Positions 1 through 5,503 of a stretch of 5,503 bases of DNA are shown piece after piece. Below the pieces are notes generated by a model that had not been told where the DNA came from, did no database searches, and was given only the letters and a program-made list of their open reading frames with translations. A program made the translations under genes and the position numbers. Position 1 is the stretch's first letter. The number at the start of each line of letters is the position of its first letter. Location: NCBI GenBank assembly GCA_002339265.1, contig DDKG01000033.1, positions 1-5,503 on the forward strand, in the 5' to 3' direction. The stretch is from Massilia sp. UBA2604. GTDB taxonomy: Bacteria; Pseudomonadota; Gammaproteobacteria; Burkholderiales; Burkholderiaceae_D.

Positions 1-2
1 AG

Positions 3-476
3 CGCATCCTCGATCCCGACCTGGACGTGGACGAGAACTGCGTGCTGTTGATGAAGAACTGCGGGCCGAAGGGCTATCCGGGCATGGCCGAAGTGGGCAA
101 TATGGGCCTGCCGCCCAAGCTGCTGGCCAAGGGCATCACCGACATGGTGCGCATCTCGGATGCGCGCATGAGCGGCACCGCCTATGGCACCGTGGTGCTG
201 CATGTGGCGCCGGAAGCGATGGCCGGCGGGCCGCTGGGTATCGTGCAGGATGGCGACATGATCCAGCTCGATTGCCATGCTGGCTTGCTCAACGTCGAGC
301 TGACCGATGAACAGATCCGCATGCGGCTGGCGGATCGGGCCGAGAAGAACGTGAAGGTCGAGCACAGCGGTTACCAGCGCCTGTATCTCGACCACGTGAT
401 GCAGGCGGATGATGGGTGCGATTTCGATTTCCTCGTCGGGTGCCGCGGGTCGGCGGTGCCGAAGCATTCGCACTGA
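3..476 (+). CDS. IlvD/Edd-family sugar-acid dehydratase, C-terminal part (probable L-arabinonate dehydratase)
   Basis: This is the last 157 codons of a gene that begins left of the window; the frame is open from base 3. The family (IlvD/Edd, Fe-S dependent) dehydrates aldonic acids to 2-keto-3-deoxy acids in the cytoplasm; L-arabinonate to 2-keto-3-deoxy-L-arabinonate is the best fit. Visible family motifs are NCGPKGYPGMAEVGNM near the start, then ISDARMSGTAYG, then a tail ending CDFDFLVGCRGSAVPKHSH. In characterised members the serine of the RMSG motif (codon at 171-173) acts as the catalytic base. The GC-R-G...P-HSH tail resembles pentonate dehydratases rather than the branched-chain amino acid enzyme IlvD. 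Family members are roughly 580 residues long, so about three quarters, including the cluster cysteines, is outside. The neighbouring AraD1 and SDR genes support a pentonate substrate. D-xylonate, D-galactonate or L-fuconate dehydratase cannot be excluded. The symbol araC used for this enzyme in Azospirillum is withheld because it clashes with the regulator. Confidence 0.9.
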   Translation, partial: RILDPDLDVDENCVLLMKNCGPKGYPGMAEVGNMGLPPKLLAKGITDMVRISDARMSGTAYGTVVLHVAPEAMAGGPLGIVQDGDMIQLDCHAGLLNVELTDEQIRMRLADRAEKNVKVEHSGYQRLYLDHVMQADDGCDFDFLVGCRGSAVPKHSH

Positions 477-500
477 GTCGATCGAGCCACTAAAAAACAA

Positions 501-505
501 AGGAG
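501..505 (+). promoter_or_regulatory. Shine-Dalgarno site for the AraD1 gene
   Basis: AGGAG lies within an A-rich leader (taaaaaacaaaggag), 9 nt before the ATG at 515. It supports that ATG as the start. The gap to the upstream stop codon is only 38 nt, which suggests co-transcription with the dehydratase. Confidence 0.8.
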
Positions 506-514
506 ACCCGAACC

Positions 515-1507
515 ATGCTGCTCGTCCAATTTCTGACCCAATCGAACGAACGCCGCGTCGGCATCCTGAACGACGCCACCATCCGCATCATCGATGGCTA
601 CGCCACCACGCTCGAGATGGCGCGCGCCGCGATCGCACAGGGCAAGGGCCTGGCCGCGCTCGCCGACGCGGCGGCCGGCGCCGACCGCGTCGACTACGAC
701 GACCTCGCCAGGGCCGGTCGCATTTTGCCCCCGGTCGACCATCCCGATCCCGCCCATTGCTACGTCACCGGCACCGGCCTGACCCACCTGGGCAGCGCCG
801 ATACGCGCGATTCCATGCACAAGAAGATCGGCGGCGATATCGAGGCCCTGAGCGACAGCATGAAGATGTTCCGCATGGGCGTCGAAGGCGGCAAGCCGGC
901 GCCCGGCACGCCCGGCGTGCAGCCGGAATGGTTCTACAAGGGCGACGGCTCGATCCTGCGCACCAGCGGCCAGGACCTCGAGATGCCGGCCTTTTCGCTC
1001 GACGGCGGCGAGGAGCCGGAGATCGCCGGCCTGTACCTGATCGGCGACGATGGCCAGCCCTACCGCTTGGGTTATGCGATCGGCAACGAATTCTCGGACC
1101 ACGTTACCGAACGCCAGAACTACCTGTATCTGGCGCATTCCAAGCTGCGCAACTGCGGTGTCGGCCCTGCGCTGCTGGTCGGCGAACTGCCGGCCCACGT
1201 GGACGGCGTGTCGCGGGTCATCGGTGTCGATGGCCAGGTGCGTTGGGAGAAGGCGTTCGTCAGCGGTGAAGACAATATGTCGCACACGCTGGAGAATCTC
1301 GAACATCACCATTTCAAATATGGCCTGTTCAAGCGCCCCGGCGACGTGCACGTCCACTTCTTCGGCACCGCGACCCTGAGCTTTGCCGACGGCATCCAGG
1401 TCAAGCCGGGAGAATTCTTCGAGGTTGCCTCGCCAGTCTTCGGCCCGGCCCTGCGCAACCGCCTCGCGGTGCATGAGGCCCCTCACGTGAAGGTGAAGCC
1501 CTTATGA
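515..1507 (+). CDS. araD1: AraD1/GguC-type FAH-superfamily protein, probable 2-keto-3-deoxy-L-arabinonate dehydratase
   Basis: This complete 330-residue cytoplasmic protein has no signal peptide. It has the overall pattern of the AraD1/GguC group of the FAH superfamily. The conserved core runs from a YVTGTGLTHLGSA segment (about residues 87-99), through an MFRMGVEGGKPAPGTPGVQP stretch, to the FAH-like turn GYAIGNEFSDH (about 186-196). By analogy with FAH-fold enzymes, E167 and E169 (in EEPEI) are candidate metal ligands. E192 stands where many members have Asp in a G-N-D motif. In several proteobacteria AraD1 is the enzyme proposed to dehydrate 2-keto-3-deoxy-L-arabinonate to alpha-ketoglutarate semialdehyde, and the adjacent dehydratase and SDR genes fit that pathway. 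The ATG at 515 follows a good AGGAG site. An aldolase-like or other FAH reaction is possible. Family assignment is firm; the reaction is inferred from context. Confidence 0.87.
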   Translation: MLLVQFLTQSNERRVGILNDATIRIIDGYATTLEMARAAIAQGKGLAALADAAAGADRVDYDDLARAGRILPPVDHPDPAHCYVTGTGLTHLGSADTRDSMHKKIGGDIEALSDSMKMFRMGVEGGKPAPGTPGVQPEWFYKGDGSILRTSGQDLEMPAFSLDGGEEPEIAGLYLIGDDGQPYRLGYAIGNEFSDHVTERQNYLYLAHSKLRNCGVGPALLVGELPAHVDGVSRVIGVDGQVRWEKAFVSGEDNMSHTLENLEHHHFKYGLFKRPGDVHVHFFGTATLSFADGIQVKPGEFFEVASPVFGPALRNRLAVHEAPHVKVKPL

Positions 1508-1514
1508 TGTTGTA

Positions 1515-1538
1515 AGCCGGCTCGGAGAAGCCTCGGCT
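1515..1538 (+). other. Possible small hairpin in the AraD1-SDR gap
   Basis: AGCCG at 1515-1519 pairs with CGGCT at 1534-1538, and GCT at 1520-1522 pairs with AGC at 1529-1531. This leaves a 2-nt bulge (1532-1533) and a 6-nt loop. No T-run follows, so it is not a standard terminator. It lies just before the SDR ribosome site and could affect mRNA processing or translation, but a structure this small can arise by chance in high-GC DNA. Confidence 0.25.
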
Positions 1539-1550
1539 CGAAAACAGGAT

Positions 1551-1554
1551 GGAG
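1551..1554 (+). promoter_or_regulatory. Shine-Dalgarno site that decides the SDR start
   Basis: GGAG stands 6 nt before the ATG at 1561, an ideal spacing. The alternative in-frame ATG at 1549 overlaps this site and has only AGG directly against it, so 1561 is the better start. Confidence 0.75.
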
Positions 1555-1560
1555 ACAAGC

Positions 1561-2328
1561 ATGGAACAGATGGGGAACTACCCCAGCCTGCGGGACAAGC
1601 GGGTATTCGTGACGGGAGGCGGCACCGGCATCGGCGAAGCGATCGTGCAGGCCTTCGTGGAGCAGGGCGCGGTGGTCGCCTTCGTCGACATCGCGCAGCA
1701 GGCCAGCGAGGCGCTGTGCGCGCGGCTGGCAGGTGCGGGGCCGCATGCCCCGGTCTTCCACCATTGCGACATCACCGACATTCCGGCGCTGCAGCGCGCG
1801 ATGGCGGAACTGGCGGCGCAGCTGGGCGACTTCGACGTCCTGGTCAACAACGCAGCGAACGACCAGCGTCACGACATCCAGGACGTCTCGCTCGACTACT
1901 GGAACGAGCGCATCGCCATCAACCAGCGCCCGATGTTCTTCACCTGCCAGGCGGTGCTGCCGGGGATGAAGAAGAAGGGCGGCGGGTCCATCATCAATTT
2001 CAGCTCCATGTCCTGGCATGCCAAGGGCGCCGGCTATCCGGTGTACGCCACCACCAAGGCGGCCGTGATCGGCCTCACGCGCAGCCTGGCGCGCGATCTG
2101 GGTCCGTTCGGCGTGCGCGTCAACACGGTCACGCCGGGCTGGGTCATGACCCAGCGCCAGGTCGAACTGTGGGTCGACGCGGCGGCGGAAGAAGAGATCA
2201 AGAAGGCGCAGTGCCTGCCGGGAAAGCTGATGCCGGACGACGTCGCCCGCATGGTGCTGTTCCTCGGCGCCGACGACAGCAAGATGTGCACGGCGCAGGA
2301 TTTTGTCGTGGATGCTGGCTGGACCTGA
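1561..2328 (+). CDS. SDR-family aldose 1-dehydrogenase (probable L-arabinose / D-xylose / D-galactose dehydrogenase)
   Basis: This 255-residue NAD(P)-dependent short-chain dehydrogenase of classical length is predicted to oxidise an aldopyranose at C1 to the lactone, the first step of oxidative pentose breakdown. Numbered from the ATG at 1561, it shows the Rossmann motif TGGGTGIG (18-25), an acidic D43 at the end of beta-2 suggesting NAD preference, DVLVNNAAN (92-100), N121, and the catalytic S149, Y162 and K166 in the S-x12-Y-x3-K arrangement. NYPSL near the N-terminus, the NFSSMSWH segment, PGWVMTQRQ and the ending FVVDAGWT recall Caulobacter crescentus XylB (D-xylose 1-dehydrogenase) as I remember it. 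Starting at 1561 also gives an N-terminus of matching length. The flanking pentonate dehydratase and AraD1 favour L-arabinose as substrate; enzymes of this kind often also accept D-galactose or D-xylose. Substrate is inferred, family is firm. Confidence 0.88.
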   Translation: MEQMGNYPSLRDKRVFVTGGGTGIGEAIVQAFVEQGAVVAFVDIAQQASEALCARLAGAGPHAPVFHHCDITDIPALQRAMAELAAQLGDFDVLVNNAANDQRHDIQDVSLDYWNERIAINQRPMFFTCQAVLPGMKKKGGGSIINFSSMSWHAKGAGYPVYATTKAAVIGLTRSLARDLGPFGVRVNTVTPGWVMTQRQVELWVDAAAEEEIKKAQCLPGKLMPDDVARMVLFLGADDSKMCTAQDFVVDAGWT

Positions 2329-2382
2329 TTGTTACCGCTCGGGACTCGTTTAGCTGAGATCCCACCCACTCGAATCAACGTC

Positions 2383-2402
2383 ATTCCCGCGTAGGCGGGA
2401 AT
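2383..2402. repeat. Left stem-loop of the repeat pair
   Basis: ATTCCCGC pairs perfectly with GCGGGAAT around a GTAG loop. It matches the ATTCCC-N8-GGGAAT form exactly. Confidence 0.85.
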
Positions 2403-2434
2403 CCAAGTTCTGCAGCCACGCACGCAAAACTTGG

Positions 2435-2454
2435 GTACCCGCCTACGCGGGTAC
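2435..2454. repeat. Right stem-loop of the repeat pair, with compensated stem changes
   Basis: GTACCCGC pairs perfectly with GCGGGTAC around a CTAC loop. Compared with the left unit, two base pairs of the stem are swapped while pairing is kept. Confidence 0.85.
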
Positions 2455-2462
2455 GACGTACT

Positions 2463-2466
2463 GGAG
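2463..2466 (+). promoter_or_regulatory. Shine-Dalgarno site that decides the GH97 start
   Basis: GGAG stands 6 nt before the ATG at 2473. This rejects the in-frame TTG at 2431, which would put 14 codons of the repeat element into the protein and spoil the signal peptide. Confidence 0.75.
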
Positions 2467-2472
2467 CTTGCC

Positions 2473-4395
2473 ATGACTGCATACCGCTTCACCGCTTTGC
2501 TCGTCGTTGGAATCACCTGCGCTCAGTTTCACCTTCACGCGCACGCCGCACCACTCACCAGCCCCGACCGCCAGATTGCGGTAGACGTTACCGTATCTCC
2601 CACGGGCGCACTGACCTATTCGGTCAGCCGCGACGGCAAGCCCGTCATCCTGCCATCCAGCCTCGGCATCGCAGTGCAAGGCGCCGACCTGACCCAGGGC
2701 CTGACGCTGGCCGCCAGCTCCCGGGTCAAGCTGATCGAAGACCGCTACGAACTGGCCACCGCCAAGAAACGCCACATCACCTACCGCGCCAACGAACAAA
2801 CGCATACCGTGCGCAACACCCTGGGCCAGGCGATGGACGTGACCTTCCGCGTATCGAACGACGGCGTCGCCTTCCGCTACCGCGTCGCCGGCAAGGGCCT
2901 GAAATTCGTACGCGAGACCACCGGCTTCGCCTTCGACAAGGCGGCGAAGGCCTGGCTGCAGCCGATGTCGGTCGCCCAGACCGGCTGGTCGAACACCAAC
3001 CCATCCTACGAAGAACACTACCAGCGCGAGATCCCGGTCGGCACACCATCGACCCTCGGCGCCGGCTGGGTGTTCCCGGCGCTGTTCCGCAGCGGCGACA
3101 CCTGGGTGGCGTTAACCGAGGCGAACCTGGACGGCAGCTTCCATGCCTCGCGCCTGCACACCGATTCGTCCGGCGGCGTCTATCGCCTCGACGGCCCGTC
3201 GGCGCCGGAGGTGTTCACCAACGGCGCGCTGCTGGCCGAGTCGACAGGCGACATGGTCACGCCATGGCGCATCGTCGCGCTGGGCAGCCTGCGTACGCTG
3301 GTCGAATCGACCCTCGGCACCGATCTCGCGGCGCCCGCGATCGCCTTCGACAAGGCGAAGATCCAGCCGGGACACGCTTCATGGAGCTGGGCGCTCCTGA
3401 AGGACGACGGCACCTATATCGAGACCCAGAAGCGCTTCGTCGACTATGCGGCCGACATGCAGTGGGATTACACGCTGGTCGACGCCGACTGGGACCGCAA
3501 GATCGGCTTCGACCGCATGCGCGAGCTGGTGCAGTACGCGGCGGCGAAGAAGATCGGGATCCTGGTCTGGTACAACTCGTCCGGCGCCTGGAACAAGACG
3601 GAATACAGCCCCAAGGGCGCGCTGCTCACCCGCGCCTCGCGCAAGCGCGAGTTCGCCCGCCTGCGCGACATGGGCGTCAAGGGCGTCAAGATCGACTTCT
3701 TCGCCGGCGACGGCAAGTCGATGATCGCCTATTACGTGGACATGCTCCAGGACGCGGCCGACGCCGGCCTGCTGGTGAACTTCCACGGCGCTACCTTGCC
3801 GCGCGGCTGGTCGCGCACCTTCCCGAACCTGATGACGGTGGAAGCGGTGAAGGGGTTTGAATTCACCAGCTTCGACCAGAAGGACCAGGACGCGATGCCG
3901 CCGCACGCCGCCATGCTGCCGTTTTCGCGCAACCTGTTCGACCCGATGGATTACACGCCGCTGGTATTCGGCGACATCCCCAAGATCAAGCGCGTCACGC
4001 GCAACGGCTTCGAGCTGGCCGAGGCAGTGCTGTTCCTGTCCGGGATCCAGCACTTCGCCGAGCGGCCCGAGGGCATGACCGGCGTCCCGGATTACGTGAA
4101 GCAGCTGCTGCGCGACCTGCCGCGCAGCTGGGACGACGTGCGCTTCATCGACGGCTACCCGGGCCGGTACGCGGTCATCGCCAGGAAGAGCGGCGACAGC
4201 TGGTATGTGGCCGGATTCAATGCCGACGGTGAAGAACGCAGCGTCGACCTCGACCTCTCGTTCATCGACGGTCGCAGCGGCATGCTGATCGCCGATGGCG
4301 AGGCCGAACGTGCATTCAGCCAGGCCCCGATCGAGGCCGGCAAGACCAGCATCCGTATCAAACCGCGCGGCGGCTTCGTCGCGGTATTCAAATAA
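2473..4395 (+). CDS. Exported glycoside hydrolase family 97 (retaining type; alpha-galactosidase or beta-L-arabinopyranosidase)
   Basis: The protein has 640 residues from the ATG at 2473. A signal peptide (hydrophobic core about 8-17, cleavage likely AHA|A after residue 25) sends it to the periplasm or outside. The GH97 layout is complete: an N-terminal beta-sandwich (about 27-280) with SYEEHY at 178-183, a (beta/alpha)8 barrel from SWSW at 303-306 to about 545, and a C-terminal beta domain (about 558-640). Barrel landmarks are LVDADWD (335-341), GVKGVKIDFF with D408, FHGATLPRGW (437-446), MTVEAVKG with E457 and HFAERPEG (527-534). GH97 contains inverting alpha-glucosidases such as SusB and retaining enzymes such as the Bacteroides alpha-galactosidase BtGH97b, whose nucleophile is an Asp after beta-4. 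D408 in KIDFF fits the nucleophile role, with E457 the candidate acid/base. The neighbouring arabinofuranosidase and pentose genes make beta-L-arabinopyranosidase, known in some Bacteroides GH97 members, a real alternative. Family is firm, substrate open. Confidence 0.9.
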   Translation: MTAYRFTALLVVGITCAQFHLHAHAAPLTSPDRQIAVDVTVSPTGALTYSVSRDGKPVILPSSLGIAVQGADLTQGLTLAASSRVKLIEDRYELATAKKRHITYRANEQTHTVRNTLGQAMDVTFRVSNDGVAFRYRVAGKGLKFVRETTGFAFDKAAKAWLQPMSVAQTGWSNTNPSYEEHYQREIPVGTPSTLGAGWVFPALFRSGDTWVALTEANLDGSFHASRLHTDSSGGVYRLDGPSAPEVFTNGALLAESTGDMVTPWRIVALGSLRTLVESTLGTDLAAPAIAFDKAKIQPGHASWSWALLKDDGTYIETQKRFVDYAADMQWDYTLVDADWDRKIGFDRMRELVQYAAAKKIGILVWYNSSGAWNKTEYSPKGALLTRASRKREFARLRDMGVKGVKIDFFAGDGKSMIAYYVDMLQDAADAGLLVNFHGATLPRGWSRTFPNLMTVEAVKGFEFTSFDQKDQDAMPPHAAMLPFSRNLFDPMDYTPLVFGDIPKIKRVTRNGFELAEAVLFLSGIQHFAERPEGMTGVPDYVKQLLRDLPRSWDDVRFIDGYPGRYAVIARKSGDSWYVAGFNADGEERSVDLDLSFIDGRSGMLIADGEAERAFSQAPIEAGKTSIRIKPRGGFVAVFK

Positions 4396-4410
4396 GACTT
4401 ACTAAAACCA

Positions 4411-4414
4411 GGAG
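4411..4414 (+). promoter_or_regulatory. Shine-Dalgarno site that decides the GTG start of the GH51 gene
   Basis: GGAG stands 6 nt before the GTG at 4421, the same spacing as the two preceding genes. It lies in the 25-nt gap after the GH97 stop. That gap has no room for a terminator plus a promoter, so the two glycosidases are probably one transcript. Confidence 0.8.
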
Positions 4415-4420
4415 ACGACA

Positions 4421-5503
4421 GTGAAAGCACTCAAGCCCATCATCCTCGCATGCAGCCTTGCCGCCTTGCCGGCCCTTGCCTTTGCCCAGGTGAGCGTGTC
4501 GATCGACACTACCAAGCCGGGCCCGGTCATCAACAAGAACGTGTACGGCCAGTTCGCCGAACACCTCGGCACCGGCATCTACGAGGGCATGTGGGTGGGG
4601 CCGGATTCGAAGATCCCGAATACCCGCGGCTGGCGCAACGACGTGGTGGGAGCACTGAAGGAATTGAAGGTGCCGCTGGTGCGCTGGCCGGGCGGCTGCT
4701 TCGCCGACGAGTACCACTGGCGCGATGGCATCGGCGCGCGCAACAAGCGCCCGGTCAAGGTCAATACCCACTGGGGCGGCGTGGCCGAGGACAACGCGGT
4801 CGGCACCCATGAATTCTTCGACCTGGTCGAGCTGCTCGGCACCGAAGCCTACGTCAATGGCAATCTCGGTTCGGGCACCCCGCAAGAGATGGCAGAATGG
4901 CTCGAGTACATGACGTCGGACACCAAGTCGTCGCTGGCCGAACTGCGCCGCAAGAATGGCCGCAAGGAGCCCTATAAAGTCGCCTATTTCGGCATCGGCA
5001 ACGAGGCCTGGGGCTGCGGCGGCAATATGAAGCCGGAATACTATGCCCACCTGTACAACCACTACGCCACCTTTCTGAAGACGCCGCCGGGCGCCCGGCC
5101 AAAGATCGTCGCCAGCGGCGGCAACGATAACGACACCAAATGGACCGAGGTCTTGAGCAAGGAAGCCGCGCGCGGCACCGACGGCATCAGCTACCACTAT
5201 TACACGCTGCCGACCGGCGTGTGGGACAAGAAGGGCGCCGCGACCGGCTTCCCTGAATCGGAATGGTTCTCGACCATCCAGCAAACGCTGCGCATCGACC
5301 AGCAGATCAAGCAGAACGTCGCCATCCTCGACAAGAACGATCCGCAGAAGAAGATCGGCTTCTATGTCGACGAGTGGGGAACCTGGTATGACGTTGAGCC
5401 GGGCACCAATCCGGGCTTCCTGTTCCAGCGCAATACGATCCGCGACGCGGTGGTGGCGGCGCTCAACTTCAACATCTTCCACGAGTACGCCGAGCGGGTG
5501 CGC
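4421..5503 (+). CDS. Exported GH51 alpha-L-arabinofuranosidase, N-terminal part, cut by the window end
   Basis: There are 361 open codons from a GTG start to the window edge, with no stop. The enzyme hydrolyses terminal alpha-L-arabinofuranosyl groups from arabinan, arabinoxylan or arabinogalactan, releasing L-arabinose. A signal peptide (MKALKP, hydrophobic stretch 7-21, cleavage AFA|Q after residue 22) indicates export. GH51 landmarks in order are YGQFAEHLG (42-50), RWPGGCFADEYHWRDGIG (from residue 88), FGIGNEAWGCGG with the acid/base E195, YHYYT, and YVDEWGTWYD with the nucleophile E318. The 123-residue spacing between the two glutamates is close to that in characterised GH51 enzymes (119 in Geobacillus AbfA, from memory). 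The barrel is nearly complete; its end and the C-terminal beta-sandwich lie beyond the window, since family members usually exceed 480 residues. It is 25 nt from the GH97 gene and probably in its operon. Some GH51 members are endoglucanases, but the EHLG and GNEAWGCGG motifs favour arabinofuranosidase. Confidence 0.93.
   Translation, partial: MKALKPIILACSLAALPALAFAQVSVSIDTTKPGPVINKNVYGQFAEHLGTGIYEGMWVGPDSKIPNTRGWRNDVVGALKELKVPLVRWPGGCFADEYHWRDGIGARNKRPVKVNTHWGGVAEDNAVGTHEFFDLVELLGTEAYVNGNLGSGTPQEMAEWLEYMTSDTKSSLAELRRKNGRKEPYKVAYFGIGNEAWGCGGNMKPEYYAHLYNHYATFLKTPPGARPKIVASGGNDNDTKWTEVLSKEAARGTDGISYHYYTLPTGVWDKKGAATGFPESEWFSTIQQTLRIDQQIKQNVAILDKNDPQKKIGFYVDEWGTWYDVEPGTNPGFLFQRNTIRDAVVAALNFNIFHEYAERVR

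Larger units (their letters stand above)
2379..2458. repeat. Inverted pair of REP-like palindromic repeats (BIME-like)
   Basis: Two 31-nt units, 2379-2409 and 2428-2458, face each other across an 18-nt spacer. Each is itself a stem-loop with an 8-bp stem and a 4-nt loop. Reverse-complementing the right unit gives 27 of 31 positions identical to the left unit. The whole element could also fold into one long hairpin. The left unit fits the ATTCCC-N8-GGGAAT pattern of extragenic repeats such as neisserial dRS3 and resembles repeats scattered in many proteobacterial genomes. It occupies most of the 144-nt gap between the SDR and GH97 genes, the longest non-coding stretch here. No T-run follows either hairpin, so intrinsic termination is not indicated, though mRNA stabilisation or attenuation is possible. 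The rest of the gap (2329-2378) shows no convincing promoter. Confidence 0.85.

Noticed and set aside
409..1269. Plus-strand frame overlapping the dehydratase end and AraD1
   Set aside because: It is a +1-type shadow, very rich in Arg and Pro, without a ribosome site or a recognisable domain.
371..1486. Long minus-strand open frame opposite AraD1
   Set aside because: It lies antisense to a clearly recognisable gene, its translation has no family-like features and is Ala/Arg/Val-rich, as expected from reading high-GC codons backwards.
1549..1560. Upstream ATG start for the SDR
   Set aside because: It overlaps the GGAG that serves the ATG at 1561 and has no properly spaced ribosome site of its own.
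2329..2360. Promoter or LacI-type operator after the SDR stop (TTGTTA, TGTTACCG)
   Set aside because: No -10 box lies at the right distance from the TTGTTA, and TGTTACCG lacks its mirror half. The match is too weak to call.
2383..2454. Intrinsic terminator between the SDR and GH97 genes
   Set aside because: The hairpins are strong but neither is followed by a T-run. A repeat-element reading explains them better, although some transcriptional effect is possible.
2431..2472. TTG start giving a longer GH97 protein
   Set aside because: These codons are part of the right repeat unit. The ATG at 2473 has a well-spaced GGAG and begins directly with a normal signal peptide.
4388..5482. Long minus-strand open frame opposite the GH51 gene
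   Set aside because: The plus strand encodes unmistakable GH51 motifs over the same bases. The antisense frame is a by-product of GC-rich codon use.

Overview
The window is high-GC, densely coded bacterial DNA with every credible gene on the + strand. Strong GGAG-type ribosome sites, two Gram-negative-style signal peptides and a REP-like repeat of the ATTCCC...GGGAAT class point to a proteobacterium. A beta-proteobacterium of the Oxalobacteraceae (Massilia/Duganella-like) is my best guess, made from general resemblance only.

Layout: (a) the 3' end of an IlvD/Edd-family sugar-acid dehydratase, best fit L-arabinonate dehydratase; (b) after 38 nt, a complete AraD1/GguC-type protein of the fumarylacetoacetate hydrolase (FAH) superfamily; (c) after 53 nt, a complete short-chain dehydrogenase (SDR) resembling Caulobacter D-xylose dehydrogenase and likely an aldose 1-dehydrogenase; (d) a 144-nt gap holding two inverted copies of a 31-nt palindromic repeat; (e) a complete exported GH97 glycosidase of the apparent retaining type; (f) after 25 nt, a GTG-started, exported GH51 alpha-L-arabinofuranosidase that runs off the right edge, with 361 codons visible.

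Together the genes read as a pentose-utilisation cluster. GH51, and possibly GH97, would release L-arabinose (or D-galactose) from plant polysaccharide outside the cytoplasm. The SDR would oxidise the free sugar to its lactone. The IlvD-family enzyme would dehydrate the aldonate to a 2-keto-3-deoxy acid, and AraD1 would process that acid, probably to alpha-ketoglutarate semialdehyde. The lactonase, the semialdehyde dehydrogenase, the transporter and any regulator are not in the window.

I see no RNA gene, CRISPR array, transposase or convincing intrinsic terminator, and no clear case for an undescribed system. The points most worth a second look are the repeat pair, whose only differences are compensated base-pair changes, and the possibility that the GH97 enzyme is a beta-L-arabinopyranosidase.
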